The notes: generated from the letters alone by a model not told the origin. Positions 53,104 to 63,127 are shown, counted from the stretch's first letter. The stretch is 64,000 bases of DNA from an uncultured Paraburkholderia sp. (GCA_940747215.1 CALNWS010000008.1:16662-80661); one strand, 5' to 3'. Numbers and translations are program-made.

Positions 53104-54336
53104 ATGCGTTTCTTCTCCCCCGGCCGCACGTCCTTTTCTTCTTTCGTTCCCACCTCGCTGTCCACCTCTATTAGCCGCGCCGTGACCCTCGGCGTCGTGT
53201 TGCCCGCCACGCTCGTGGCCAGCACCGCGTTCGAGCAGGTGCCGCCGCCCGCGGTGAACGCGCGCTCGTGGGTGCTCGTCGACGCGACCAGCAATCAGGT
53301 GCTCGCATCGGGCAACGCGGACGAGCGTGTGGAACCCGCGTCGCTCACGAAGCTGATGACGGCGTATCTCGTGTTCGAAGCACTGAACGCGAAGAAGATC
53401 ACGATGGAACAGACGGTCATGCCGAGCGAAGCGGTGCGCCGCGTGCGCACGGACGAATCGCGCATGTTCATCGAGGCGAACAAGCCGGTCACGGTGCACG
53501 ACCTCGTGTATGGCATGATCGTGCAGTCGGGTAACGACGCGGCCATCGCACTTGCGGAACTGGTAGGCGGCAGCGAAGCGCAGTTCGTCAACATGATGAA
53601 TGCCGAAGCGGCGAAGCTCGGCATGACGCACACGCACTTCGCCGACGTGAACGGCATGCCCGACGCGCAGCACTACACTACGGCGGGCGACCTCGCCGTG
53701 CTGTCGGCGCGCCTCATTCGCGATTACCCCGACTACTACAACATCTTCTCGGTCAAGGAATTCACGTACAACAAGATCAAGCAGCCGAACCGCAACCGTC
53801 TGCTGTGGATCGACCCGACCGTCGACGGCCTGAAAACCGGTTACACGCAAGCCGCCGGCTACTGCCTGATCGCGAGTGCGAAGCGTCCGCTGGCCGGCAC
53901 GCCCGACGCATCGCGCCGTTTCGTTTCGGTGATGATGGGCGAGACGAAGGAACACGACCGCGTGCAGGACAGCCTGAAGATGCTGAACTACGGCTATACC
54001 GCGTACGACACGGTGCGTCTGTACAAGGCAAACCAGGTGGTGGGCACGCCGTGCGTCTATAAGGGCTCGCAGGATACGGTGCAGATCGGCATGAAGAGCG
54101 ATCAGTACATCAGTGTGCCGAAGGGCATGGGCGACAAGGTGAAGCCGCAGATCGAGCAGATCGATCCGCTGATCGCGCCGATCGCGAACGGTCAGCAGGT
54201 CGGCACCGCGAAGCTCGTGGCCGACGGCAAGGTCCTCGCGCAATTCCCGCTGGTCGCCCTGCAGCCGGTGCCGCAAGCTGGCGTGGTGGGCCGCGTGTGG
54301 GATTCGCTGATGTTGATGTTCAACAAGAAAAAATAA
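53104..54336 (+). CDS. dacC: D-alanyl-D-alanine carboxypeptidase (PBP5/6 type)
   Basis: Trims the terminal D-Ala of peptidoglycan stem peptides in the periplasm. 410 residues from the ATG at 53104 (an upstream ATG at 53077 is in frame). N-terminal membrane/signal segment at about 23-43. Catalytic S80-L-T-K83, SGN in IVQSGNDAAIA and KTG in DGLKTGYTQAAGYCL are all present. The C-terminal beta domain ends with an amphipathic anchor (VWDSLMLMFNKKK). Undamaged. Confidence 0.94.
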   Translation: MRFFSPGRTSFSSFVPTSLSTSISRAVTLGVVLPATLVASTAFEQVPPPAVNARSWVLVDATSNQVLASGNADERVEPASLTKLMTAYLVFEALNAKKITMEQTVMPSEAVRRVRTDESRMFIEANKPVTVHDLVYGMIVQSGNDAAIALAELVGGSEAQFVNMMNAEAAKLGMTHTHFADVNGMPDAQHYTTAGDLAVLSARLIRDYPDYYNIFSVKEFTYNKIKQPNRNRLLWIDPTVDGLKTGYTQAAGYCLIASAKRPLAGTPDASRRFVSVMMGETKEHDRVQDSLKMLNYGYTAYDTVRLYKANQVVGTPCVYKGSQDTVQIGMKSDQYISVPKGMGDKVKPQIEQIDPLIAPIANGQQVGTAKLVADGKVLAQFPLVALQPVPQAGVVGRVWDSLMLMFNKKK

Positions 54337-54348
54337 GAGCCTGACGTA

Positions 54349-55209
54349 ATGACCGCTGTTTCCGCTGAAGTTTCGCCGCGTCGTCCGAACCGGTGGTTTA
54401 TCTGAACGGCGAAGTGGTGCCGTTGTCCGAAGCGCGCGTGCCGGTTCTCGGCCGCGGCTTTAATTTTCGGCGACGGCATCTATGAAGTCGCGCCGCTGTA
54501 TGCGAAGTCCGTGAAGGGAAACGGCCACACTGCGTTTCGCTTCATGCAGTACCTCGCGCGTTCGGTGGACTTCAGGTCACGCGCGGCGTGGCGAAACGCG
54601 GTCATGCGTTCCCGGCCGGCATCCAGCCCACGGTGTTCGTGATGGTCACGCCGCTCAATCTGCCGGACGCCGCCACGCGCGCGCAAGGTGTGCGCTGCGT
54701 CACCGCTGAAGACCGCCGCTGGCTTAATTGCATCAAGTCGGTCTCGCTGCTCGGCAATGTCTTGATGGCGCAATACGCGGCTGAAAACTACGCGTTCGAA
54801 ACCATCCAGTTCCGCGATGGCGTGGTGACCGAAGGCTCGTCGTCGAACGTATGGGTTGCGAAGAACGGCGCCTTGTTCGCGCCGCCGCGCAGCCATAAGA
54901 TTCTCGAGGAATTCGCTACGGGCTGGTTGAGGAATTGACGGCCGAGTGCGGCATCCGCTTCGAAGCACGCGAAATCACGGAAGCCGAGTTGCGCGCCGCC
55001 GACGAGATCATCGTCAGTTCGGCCACCAAAGAAGTGCTACCGGTCAAGTGCTGCCGGTCACGCAGTTCGATGGCCAGCCGGTCGGCGAGGGCAAGCCGGG
55101 CGCGGTGTTTGCGGCGCTGTATGCGGCCTATCAGGATGCCAAGGCCAAGGAAGCGCAGGACGCGCAGCAAGGAGTGAAAAGTGAATCCCGAGAAAAAATC
55201 ATTGCTTGA
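54349..55209 (+). pseudogene. dat: D-amino-acid aminotransferase
   Basis: PLP fold-type IV enzyme usually sitting between dacC and ybeD. ATG at 54349, 12 bases after dacC. Indels near 54384 and 54465 separate MTAVSAEVSP, EPVVYLNGEVVPLSEARVPV and FGDGIYEVAP, with another near 54570. RCVTAEDRRWLNCIKSVSLL includes the PLP Lys. FRDGVVTEGSSSNVWVAKNG is clean. A further indel near 54925 and a 14-bp near-tandem duplication at 55034-55061 break the last part. The natural stop is uncertain because the open frame overlaps the ybeD start. Confidence 0.87.
55034..55061 (+). repeat. 14-bp near-tandem duplication in dat
   Basis: GTGCTACCGGTCAA (55034-55047) and GTGCTGCCGGTCAC (55048-55061) share 12 of 14 bases. 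The expected protein (KEVLPVTQFDGQ) uses one copy; the extra 14 bases shift the frame. Confidence 0.75.
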
Positions 55210-55452
55210 GTTTCCGTGCGACTTTCCCATCAAGATCATGGGTAAGTCGCATCCGGAATTCGCCGACACCATCGTCGAGGTGGTGCGGAAGTTCGACAGC
55301 GAAGTCGACCCGGCGAGCGTGGAAACGCATCCGTCGAGCGGCGGCAACTACACTGGCCTCACGGTCACACGGTGCGCGCTATCAGCCAGGAGCAACTCGA
55401 CGATATCTATCGCGCGCTCACTGGCCATCCGATGGTCAAAGTGGTGCTCTGA
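55181..55452 (+). pseudogene. ybeD: YbeD (DUF493) protein, single frameshift
   Basis: Small ACT-like protein next to lipB in many proteobacteria. GTG at 55181: MNPEKKSLLEFPCDFPIKIM, FADTIVEVVRKF and SSGGNYTGLTVT. One extra base near 55367 breaks the frame. The other frame ends VRAISQEQLDDIYRALTGHP MVKVVL and TGA at 55450-55452. About 89 residues if restored. Without correction the frame reads on to 55768 as nonsense. Confidence 0.85.
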
Positions 55453-55497
55453 GGTTTCGCTGCTTCCTGCTTCCTGCTTTCTGGCGAACTCAGGTTG

Positions 55498-56460
55498 TCA
55501 CGGCGCGGCGCGCAAAGTGTCCGCCGCCAGATCGGCGCTTGCAACAGGCCCCGCCTCGCAAGCGCGATCGAACAGTTTCTTGAACCGGCCCACCTCATCG
55601 AACACCCAATCGCGAAACGCCTTCACGCGTGACGTTTCGAGCATTTGCGGCGTGCAGATGAAGCAGTACTGCCACGGGTTCGGGCCGTCCACGTCAAATA
55701 GCCGCACGAGGCGGCCCGCCGCGATTTCGTGCATCGCCAGCGAACGGCGCGTGAGCGCGACGCCCTGACCGTCGATGGCGGCCTGCAGCAGATTCGACGA
55801 ATCCTGGTACAGCACGCCGCGCTTCGGCTCCGGCCAGTCCGTGAAACCGGCGGCATCAGGGGTACCAGAGTTCGTCGTCCGAGCGCAGCAGAGACACTTT
55901 GGCCAGATCGATCGGCGTTTTCGGCAACTTGCCGCCGTTGAAGTTCGGCGAGCACAACCGGGAAGAAAATCTCCTCCAGCAGCAGTTCCGCATGCAGCCC
56001 CGGGTACTTGCCGAAGCCGAAGCGGATCGCCACGTCCACGTCGTCGCGCGCGAAATTGGTGAGCACGTTGGTGGACAGCAGTTCTAGGTCCCACTGCGGA
56101 TGAGCCTCGATAAAGCGCCGATGCTCGGCGTGACCCAGCGCGCCGCAAACGACGACAGCATGACACCACGAGCCGCCGCTCGCGGTCGCTCGAACGGATT
56201 TCGCGCGTGGCGTCGGCGAGCGCCGTGAGCGCCGTGCGCACATGCGCGGCGTAGCGCCGGCCGGTTTCCGTGAGACGAACGCGCTTGCCGTCGCGGGCGA
56301 AAAGGCTCACGCCGAGTTCCGCCTCGAGCGCGCGGATCTGGTGGCTGACGGCGCCGTGCGTGACGAAGAGTTCGGCGGCGGCGCGCGAAAAGCTTTCGTG
56401 AAGGGCCGCGGCCTCGAATGCCTTGATGGCGTTCGACGCGGGCAATTGACGAAGGTCCAT
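55498..56460 (-). pseudogene. LysR-type regulator (GcvA-like): open frame, scrambled centre
   Basis: Open from the ATG at 56460 (MDLRQLPASNAIKAFEAAA) to 55498. The HTH (ESFSRAAAELFVTHGAVSHQ) and C-terminus (LYQDSSNLLQAAIDGQGVAL to the end) are normal. The middle (residues about 105-205) is an Arg-rich nonsense stretch. In the second frame the same DNA reads LSTNVLTNFARDDVDVAIRF and FGKYPGLHAELLLEEIFFP. In the third it reads NFNGGKLPKTPIDLAKVSLL. Indels near 56165, 55955 and 55865 sum to zero and hide the damage. The effector domain cannot fold. Confidence 0.82.
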
Positions 56461-56557
56461 CGCAATATTTCTCACATAGAGGTGAAAATAGATCGTTTTG
56501 CTTAAACCCTTGCTGCGCCTACGATTGTAGCAATGAAACAACTTTGGCGAGGGCATC

Positions 56558-56873
56558 ATGCGAGAAATTTCCTCTAGCATTGCATTTGAAATTCCTCAGG
56601 GCGAAACGGTGCCGATGAAGGTGGCACGCAGCACCAAGCTCGTTGTTCACGACGGCGCAATCTGGGTAACGCGGAGCGACGACACTGAAGACTACTGGCT
56701 ACAACCCGGTCACACGCTTCGGTTGCGCCGTGGCGAACGTCTCTGGCTGAGCGCGGAAGGCGAAGGTGCGCTTCTCTGTGCCGACACGCTGCGACGAACG
56801 CGCGCTGAACTGGTTCGCACGGGTCGGCGAACGGCTGGCGGCACGCATGCGCGGCGGCTGGCGGACGGTGTGA
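56558..56873 (+). pseudogene. DUF2917 protein, C-terminal frameshift
   Basis: ATG at 56558, divergent from the LysR gene. MREISSSIAFEIPQGETVPM and WVTRSDDTEDYWLQPGHTLR are family-typical. Near 56768 the frame is lost. One frame over, the expected end RFSVPTRCDERALNWFARVG to MRGGWRTV stops at TGA 56871-56873. As read, the protein ends with an Arg-rich tail at 56902. Unknown function; about 104 residues if restored. Confidence 0.78.
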
Positions 56874-56939
56874 TCCTTCGACGGCGGGACGGCGGCGCGT
56901 AAAGTTAGCGCCCGCTGCCGCACGATTCCTCCTGGTTTT

Positions 56940-56963
56940 AGTCCGCCCGGCATGGGGCGGACT
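56940..56963 (+). other. Hairpin upstream of lipB
   Basis: AGTCCGCCC and GGGCGGACT form a 9-bp stem with a 6-nt loop, without a T run. It may terminate the DUF2917 transcript or structure the lipB leader. Confidence 0.45.
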
Positions 56964-57002
56964 CGGGTGGAAATTCCCAGATTTCGGTAAACTCCCGGAA
57001 TC

Positions 57003-57728
57003 ATGTCCTCCACGCCGGTTTCCCCGCCTCCCTTGTCCGCCTCGGCATCTGTCACGCTGCGCTGGCGCGGCAACGAACTCTACCAGTCCAGTTTCGACGC
57101 GATGCGCGCGTTCACCGACGAACGCATCGCCGACACGCCCGACGAAATCTGGCTGGTTGAACATCCTCCCGTGTTCACGCTTGGCCAGGCCGGCGATCCG
57201 GCGCATCTACTGACCGCCGACAGCGGCATTCCTCTGGTGAAAGTGGACCGCGGCGGGCAGATCACGTATCACGGGCCGGGGCAGGTCGTGGCTTATCTGC
57301 TGCTGGACCTGCGGCGCCGCAAGCTGATGGTCCGCGAGCTGGTCACGCGGATCGAGCAAGCCGTGATCGACACCCTCGCAGCGTATAATCTGCCCGGAGA
57401 ACGCAAGGCGGGCGCCCTTGGCATCTACGTGGGGCCCGGGCCGCAAGCCGGGTTGCACGCCGGCGCCAAGATCGCCGCGCTGGGTCTGAAAATCCGCAAT
57501 GGTTGCAGTTATCACGGCGTGAGTCTGAACGTGAAGATGGATCTGCAACCGTTCCTGGCCATCAACCCATGCGGCTACGCGGGGCTCGAAACAGTCGACA
57601 TGGCGACGCTCGGCGTCACCGCCGGTTGGGACGACGTGGCCCGTACCTTTGCAGCACGCCTCACCGCAAACCTCGACGGCAGTCCCGCGGCCGTCGCCCA
57701 ACCGCAGGCCGGTGCGCTCACCGCCTGA
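57003..57728 (+). CDS. lipB: Octanoyl-[ACP]:protein N-octanoyltransferase
   Basis: Transfers octanoate from ACP to lipoyl domains. 241 residues. Motifs: [20 protein letters not shown] (HGPGQ), acyl-thioester Cys in [14 protein letters not shown] and Lys in [14 protein letters not shown]. Stops 13 bases before lipA, so the two are co-transcribed. Intact. Confidence 0.96.
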   Translation: MSSTPVSPPPLSASASVTLRWRGNELYQSSFDAMRAFTDERIADTPDEIWLVEHPPVFTLGQAGDPAHLLTADSGIPLVKVDRGGQITYHGPGQVVAYLLLDLRRRKLMVRELVTRIEQAVIDTLAAYNLPGERKAGALGIYVGPGPQAGLHAGAKIAALGLKIRNGCSYHGVSLNVKMDLQPFLAINPCGYAGLETVDMATLGVTAGWDDVARTFAARLTANLDGSPAAVAQPQAGALTA

Positions 57729-57741
57729 CTGGACCGAACGA

Positions 57742-58752
57742 ATGACTGACGTTACCGCGAACCTCGCAGCCGCTTCCGCTGCCGCTCCTGATGCCGCTGC
57801 GGCATCCGTCTCTTACGACGCCACAGCGAAGCAGAAGGCGCAGGCCAAGACCGCCCGTATTCCCATCAAGATCATCCCGATCGAGAAGCTGAAGAAGCCG
57901 GACTGGATCCGCGTAAAAGCGGCTACCGGCAATTCGCGCTTCTACGAAATCAAGCAGATTCTGCGCGAGCACAACCTGCACACCGTGTGCGAAGAAGCGA
58001 GCTGTCCGAACATCGGCGAATGCTTCGGCAAGGGCACAGCCACGTTCATGATCATGGGCGATAAGTGTACGCGCCGCTGCCCGTTCTGCGACGTCGGTCA
58101 CGGCCGTCCCGATCCGCTGGATCCGGAAGAGCCGGGCAACCTCGCGCGCACCATCGCAGCGCTCAAGCTGAAGTACGTGGTGATTACGAGCGTCGACCGT
58201 GACGATCTGCGCGACGGCGGCGTCGCTCACTTCGTCGAATGCATCCGTCAGACGCGCGAGCTGTCGCCGGAAACGCGCATCGAAATTCTCACGCCGGACT
58301 TCCGCGGCCGTCTGGAGCGCGCAATCGGTATCCTGAACGCCGCGCCGCCCGACGTGATGAACCACAATCTCGAAACGGTGCCGCGTCTGTACAAGGAAGC
58401 GCGCCCGGGTTCGGACTACACGCATTCGCTGAAGCTGCTGAAAGACTTCAAGGCGCTGCATCCGGACGTCGCCACGAAGTCCGGCCTGATGGTCGGCCTC
58501 GGCGAAACGGAAGAAGAGATCCTGCAGGTGATGCGCGACATGTGCGAACATAACGTCGACATGCTGACGATCGGCCAGTATATGCAGCCGTCCGAGTACC
58601 ATCTGCCGGTTCGTTCGTACGTGCATCCGGACACGTTCAAGATGTACGAGGAAGAGGCCTACAAGATGGGCTTCACGCACGCAGCGGCGGGCGCAATGGT
58701 TCGTTCGAGCTATCATGCCGACGTGCAGGCGCATGGCGCAGGCGTGGTGTGA
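57742..58752 (+). CDS. lipA: Lipoyl synthase
   Basis: Radical-SAM enzyme adding two sulfurs to octanoyl groups. 336 residues from the ATG at 57742. The auxiliary cluster CX4CX5C is in [15 protein letters not shown] and the radical-SAM CX3CX2C in [13 protein letters not shown]. The C-terminal Ser ligand region reads [12 protein letters not shown]. Both iron-sulfur sites are perfect, in contrast to the bioB relic. Keeps pyruvate and 2-oxoglutarate dehydrogenases active. Confidence 0.97.
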   Translation: MTDVTANLAAASAAAPDAAAASVSYDATAKQKAQAKTARIPIKIIPIEKLKKPDWIRVKAATGNSRFYEIKQILREHNLHTVCEEASCPNIGECFGKGTATFMIMGDKCTRRCPFCDVGHGRPDPLDPEEPGNLARTIAALKLKYVVITSVDRDDLRDGGVAHFVECIRQTRELSPETRIEILTPDFRGRLERAIGILNAAPPDVMNHNLETVPRLYKEARPGSDYTHSLKLLKDFKALHPDVATKSGLMVGLGETEEEILQVMRDMCEHNVDMLTIGQYMQPSEYHLPVRSYVHPDTFKMYEEEAYKMGFTHAAAGAMVRSSYHADVQAHGAGVV

Positions 58753-58754
58753 GC

Positions 58755-59423
58755 GTCTGACTGTCTCGTTCGACGGCAATCGCGCACAGACGCGAATCGG
58801 GATTCGTGGCACGGGATGCGAGACGCGTTCGAGCAGCGGCACGTCGTTGATCGAATCGCTGTAGAACCAGCTCTGCGCGAAGTCTTCCAGCCGATATCCA
58901 AGCGACGCGAGCCACTCTCCAGTGCGAACGATCTTGCCTTCGCGGAACGTCGGCACGCCAACCGGGACGCCCGTGAAGCGCGCCAACGGATCGCCGCCTT
59001 CGGTGCCGAGCTCGATTCCCAGCAGATGTTCAAAGCCGAGCGCCTTGCCGATCGGCGCGGTGATGAACACGTTCGTCGCGGTGACGATGCAGCACAGCAC
59101 AGGTCGCCCGCATCCAGATGACGCTGCACCAGTTCAAGCGCGGCCGGCAGGATGGCCGGCGTGACCACATCCCGCATGAATAGCGCGTGCCACGTGTCGA
59201 GTTGCTAGCGTGAATGACGCGCGAGCGGCGCAAGCGTGTACGTCAGGTACTCGCTCATATTGAGCGTGCTGGCCACGTATTGCTGGTAATAGCCGTCGAT
59301 CTCCTGCGCATAGCGCGCAGCATCTTCCAAACCCAGACCGGCCATGAAGTGCGCCTACGACTGGTCGCTATCGAGCGGCAACAGCGTGTGGTCCAAGTCG
59401 AAAAGCGCGAGATTGCGGCTCAT
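58755..59423 (-). pseudogene. HAD-IB family hydrolase (SerB-like)
   Basis: ATG at 59423: MSRNLALFDLDHTLLPLDSD with DxDxT motif I. In-frame stops come near 59355 and 59207, an indel near 59100, then CIVTATNVFITAPIGKALGF (motif II Thr), GEWLASLGYRLEDF and WFYSDSINDVPLLERVSHPV (motif III/IV). A last indel near 58815 leads to the end ATNPDSRLCAIAVERD. Convergent with lipA, nearly touching it. Probably dephosphorylated a small metabolite. Confidence 0.82.
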
Positions 59424-59689
59424 CCGTAGTTCTCGTGAAGGGTGAGTGGAACGAAGTGATGAAGCGTGAGCCGTATAGTGCGGACGCGCGCAAATCCATA
59501 CCTGCCCGAGCCTATAGCTAATCGCAGAAAATTACAATAAAGCAAAAAGTGCAAATCGAGCGTGGACGTGATGTGCGCCGCATTCGTGGCAAAGACGGCA
59601 GGCATGTCGTGCGATGGGGATTTCAGATTCAGATTCTGCGAAGATCCGCGGACAAGGCCGCAAAAACAGACACAAGCGCACAAGGGCCG

Positions 59690-60055
59690 TCACGCCAGAA
59701 CAACCTCGTCGACCTTCTTTTTCAGCGGCGCGAAGTCGGCCGACTCGGCGGCTTTGCGGTTCGTCACGAGCATGTCGATCCGGTCGACCGGGCAATACGA
59801 AATGCGGCTGCGCTGGCCGATCTTGCTGTAGTCGGGGAGAATCGCCACGCGGTCCGCATTGGCGACCATCGCGCGCGCCACTTCGGTTTCGGCGTGGTCG
59901 TAGTTCGTCGCGCCATGCCGATGGTCAACGCCGACCGGCGACAGCAACGCCATGTCCGCGCGATACCGCTGGATGTCGAGCACGGTGGTGGCGCCCGCGG
60001 TCGCCATCGCGCGCGCTGATCGAGCCGCCGAGCAGGATGACTTCGTTGGCGGCGT
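59690..60055 (-). pseudogene. DeoR/GlpR-family regulator, 3' fragment
   Basis: Only the C-terminal sugar-phosphate-sensing domain remains: EVILLGGSIS, then after an indel near 60010 ATAGATTVLDIQRYRADMAL, GATNYDHAETEVARAMV, DRVAILPDYSKIGQRSRISY and a TGA-type stop after VDEVVLA. The HTH half is deleted and the fragment is joined directly to ugpQ sequence on the same strand. Confidence 0.75.
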
Positions 60056-60415
60056 CTGTCCTTCCCACAGGCTCGATGCGCCGCTTGCAACCAGACGTCC
60101 GGTGATTTCGTCGGGGCCGGGGGGCAAGGTTTGATTTCGATGTTTGCAGCGACGCCGCCGCGTGCGCAACGCGCGGCGGCGTCAGCCAGCCTAGGCAGAC
60201 GGTTGCCGGCGAATTGCGGTGCGTACCAAGCGCCCGCGTCGAGCGCGGCCAGTTGCGCCCACGTGTGGTCGGCGGGGTTGCCGTGACCGTTCGTGGTCCG
60301 CTCGAGCGTGTCGTCGTGCAGCAGAAAGAGCTGGTCGTCGGCGGAGAGTTTGGCGTCGAACTCGACCATGCGATAGCCGTAGTGCACGCAGGCGGCGAAA
60401 TTCGCGCGGCGGGTC
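60055..60415 (-). pseudogene. ugpQ: Glycerophosphodiester phosphodiesterase, internal fragment
   Basis: [34 protein letters not shown] carries the GDPD metal/substrate residues (ExD and HDxxxxRTT). [20 protein letters not shown] and EIKPCP follow, and after an indel near 60125 [19 protein letters not shown]. The 5' end (HRGxxxxPEN) is lost at about 60415 where an opposite-strand ABC gene begins. The 3' end is lost at about 60055 where the DeoR fragment begins. Confidence 0.8.
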
Positions 60416-61005
60416 TATACGGTGGCAGGCGCTATCCGTGGCAATTGTCGGGCGGCCAGCAGCAGGGCGAGCTCGGCATCACGTCGATTTTCGTGACGCA
60501 CGACCAGGAAGAGGCGCTGTCTACTTCGGACCGCATTGTCGTGATGAACGAAGGGCTCGTGGAGTAGGTCGGCTCGCCATCCGAGATCTACAGCTATCCG
60601 CGTACGCGCTTCGTCGCGTCGTTCGTCGGCACGCTGAATATTCTCTCGGGACACGTGATCGATCCGGCCACCGGCCGCATGGCCGTGGATGGGCAGGAAC
60701 TCATCACCACGCGCGAGTTACCCGCCGACGACGCCGGCAAGAAACGGCTCCTCGCGCTGCGTCCCGAGGCGATCGTGCTGGAGCCGGCCGTGCCGGGCCG
60801 CAACACGTTAAACGCCACCGTGGAGGAGGTGAACTTCCTTGGCGCCGTGGTACGGATCCGTATGCGCGTGAAAGACGCCGTCATTTCGCTCGACGTGTTC
60901 AACGACCCGAACCGCGGCCTGCCCGAACGCGGTCAGCCAGTGTCGCTGGGCTTCTCGCACGAGAACCTGCTGGTGCTCGAAGAAGGCAGAGAAGGCAGCG
61001 TTTGA
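60416..61005 (+). pseudogene. ABC transporter ATPase (PotA/FbpC-like), 3' fragment
   Basis: Begins at [11 protein letters not shown] (signature motif) with no Walker A upstream, then skips directly to [20 protein letters not shown] (H-loop), so Walker B and the intervening segment are deleted. A TAG follows MNEGLVE near 60565. SPSEIYSYPRTRFVASFVGT and the TOBE-type C-terminal domain (LLALRPEAIVLEPAVPGRNT) are clean to the stop. Substrate unknown; spermidine, phosphonate or iron systems are possible. Confidence 0.8.
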
Positions 61006-61106
61006 ACCGCGTTTGAGCAATAGTGCTTCGATTTGCACAGTATAAAAACGCTCCGGGTTTTCCCGAAGTTTGGGCCGCGACTGATTCCGGATTCCCCCGA
61101 CAGCCT

Positions 61107-61134
61107 TTGTCCGGATTTCCGGAATCCCGGACAA
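61107..61134 (+). promoter_or_regulatory. Palindromic activator-like site upstream of dctA
   Basis: TTGTCCGG (61107-61114) and CCGGACAA (61127-61134) are a perfect inverted repeat around TTTCCGGAA. It lies about 60 bases before the sigma-54 promoter, as expected for an enhancer-binding protein site such as DctD. A related half-site (GATTCCGGATTCC) lies just upstream. Confidence 0.55.
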
Positions 61135-61195
61135 GAATCCTTGTCGAAGCGATAAAAATTATATAAAAATCAATAAGATGTATGCGATAAAAAGC

Positions 61196-61210
61196 TGGCA
61201 TCGACCTTGC
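61196..61210 (+). promoter_or_regulatory. Sigma-54 promoter of dctA
   Basis: TGGCATCGACCTTGC has GG (-24) and GC (-12) separated by exactly 10 bases and matches the TGGCAC-N5-TTGC consensus well. An AT-rich tract (61150-61190), suitable for IHF bending, sits between it and the palindrome. It drives a gene that is now broken. Confidence 0.7.
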
Positions 61211-61403
61211 GAAATATAAGGCGCGGCCGCAACGGTCCGACAACTAAAGCAAGGGGACAACGATGTCCGATTTCCCTTCCCGGTATTTCTGAATTCGTCG
61301 TCTTGGTTAGCGGCCTGATGCCGCGCACAGACGTGATGCTTTTCGTTCGTCCAATGCACAGCGCGAGGTCATTAGCTCATGCTCATATATCGCAGGAACC
61401 GTC

Positions 61404-62027
61404 ATGAAGAAACCTATCTACAAAGTGCTGTACGTCCAGGTGGTGATCGTGGCGATCATCATCGGCATCGCGCTCGGGCACTTCTACCCGAATCTCGCCG
61501 TCGACATGAAGCCGCTCGGCGACGGCTTCATCAAGCTGATCAAGATGTCATCGGACCGATCATCTTCTATACGGTGGTGACGGATATCGCCGGCATGGAA
61601 GACATGAAGAAGGTCGGCCGCGTGGGCGGCAAGGCGCTCCTGTACTTCGAGATCGTCTCGACGTTCGCGTGATCCTCTGCCTGATCTCGACGCACTTGCT
61701 GAAGCCGGGCGTCGGCTTCAACATCGATCCGGCGACGCTCGACGGCAAATCGGTGGCCTCGTATGCCGCGAAGGCGCACGGCCAGACGACCGTCGACTTC
61801 CTGATGCACATCATTCCGGACACGCTGTTGTCGGCGTTCGCGCAGGATGAAATCCTGCAGATCCTGCTGATCGCGCTGCTGTTCGGCGCGGTGCTCGCCA
61901 CGGCAGGCGACAAGGGCAAGCCGGTCGTGAGCTTCATCGACAGCCTGTCGCACATCCTGTTCGGCATCGTGCGCATCATCACGAAACTGGCGCCGATCGG
62001 CGCGATGGCCTTCACCATCGGCAAGTA
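61404..62027 (+). pseudogene. dctA: C4-dicarboxylate transporter DctA, truncated
   Basis: Proton/sodium-coupled dicarboxylate symporter of the inner membrane. ATG at 61404: [20 protein letters not shown] and [20 protein letters not shown]. Indels near 61550 and 61672 follow, separated by [40 protein letters not shown] and [15 protein letters not shown] are intact, then the protein ends abruptly about half way (near residue 208 of about 430). The next codons belong to an integrase. Confidence 0.88.
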
Positions 62028-62139
62028 CAACAAGGCCGAATATGCTGAGCAGCGGCGGACGATGCTACAGGTGTGGGCGGATATGCTTGACGGCTGGATA
62101 GCAAAGGGGCCTGCGGCGAACGACGTTGCTCACCTATAG
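62028..62139 (+). mobile_element. Phage-type tyrosine integrase, C-terminal remnant
   Basis: [20 protein letters not shown] followed by DGWIAKG resembles the last helices of P4/phage-type integrases (pattern AYxR..xxxxRRxLMxxWADyL). It is fused in frame to the dctA stump. The catalytic Arg/His/Tyr lay upstream and are gone. It marks a former mobile-element border. Confidence 0.6.
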
Positions 62140-63127
62140 CCTGCAGAACGTGGCCGGAATTTGATCGTGTAAGAGTTACCACTTCTCAACCACGAACTTC
62201 TGACGTACTCGGAAGTTTGATGTGCTCGGAAACGTGCTCGCCTGTACAAGGACTACTTCGTTCCAAGATTGGACGTGACGGATCAATTGATCTTCATATT
62301 CAGTTAGCCAATGATTTAATTCGATATCCTAATTAATTGTATGTGTGGGCAACAATCCACCGCCGAGAGAAGAGCGTCTGAAGAGGAAGCGGACATGGAC
62401 TCCGACGACATCGCCGGTTCGCCGCTCAGGTGAATGACTGGCACATCTTGGCCGTAGGCGCTGCGTTCGATTTTGGAGAGTCGCTCCACAGGGCAAGACC
62501 TCTATACCCCCTAATGGCGCACTTTAACGTTCTCTTCGTCGAAGACGCGCATTTCATAGCCATCTCGCAGCGATGCATGGGAGAGGTGATCAGCCGGAAG
62601 GCATAAAGTGGTGTTCGGAATGGGGCGGACAGGCTCGAAGCGTGGGCGAAGACCGCCAATAAAGGCGTGTTCGTAGTTCGACACAAACCGAAATACCTCG
62701 TCGGCTCGGAACGCTGACCGCACGTTAGCCTTTCGCCTTGGCGCATCGACCCCGGGCTCGTGCCAAGGACGAACAAAAGCCCGACGTACATCGTCCCAGT
62801 TATCGATGACGATGTGGTGCGTGTGCTTCGGTTACTTCGACTCGGCTTCCTAGGCCTGGTACAGCCATATGCGCAGCGTATTTCGGGACAGGCCCGTGCG
62901 CCGCCCGATCTCGCGCAGAGGGCAGTTGCCGCAACAGAGAGGTTTTGCTTTCCCTTCACGTCCGACCTACGAGGGCGCTCCTGAATACACAACATCACGG
63001 CATAAGCAATGCCATCCTTTTTATTCCTGCGGAAGACGGTCGCTACAATTCTTCACGTCTCCCGTCAGTGGCGCTGCTGACAAGGGAGAGTGCTCCGCTA
63101 TGAGCGTCGACTTTGGAAGGAGAGCCC
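62140..63127. mobile_element. Degenerate mobile-element region
   Basis: No intact gene. 62140-62430 is AT-richer than the rest of the window and matches nothing I know. On the minus strand at about 62850-62945, REIGRRTGLSRNTLRIWLYQ resembles the N-terminal HTH of IS21-type (IstA-like) transposases, interrupted by TAG and TAA codons. Downstream on the same strand, to 62511, NWDDVRRAFVRPWHEPGVDA and FRFVSNYEHAFIGGLRPRFE form an unrecognised frame. Confidence 0.45.

Noticed and set aside
62426..62998. 190-codon minus-strand frame in the mobile region
   Set aside because: Its composition is Ser/Arg/Thr-rich and unlike a protein. The transposase-like HTH lies in a different frame.
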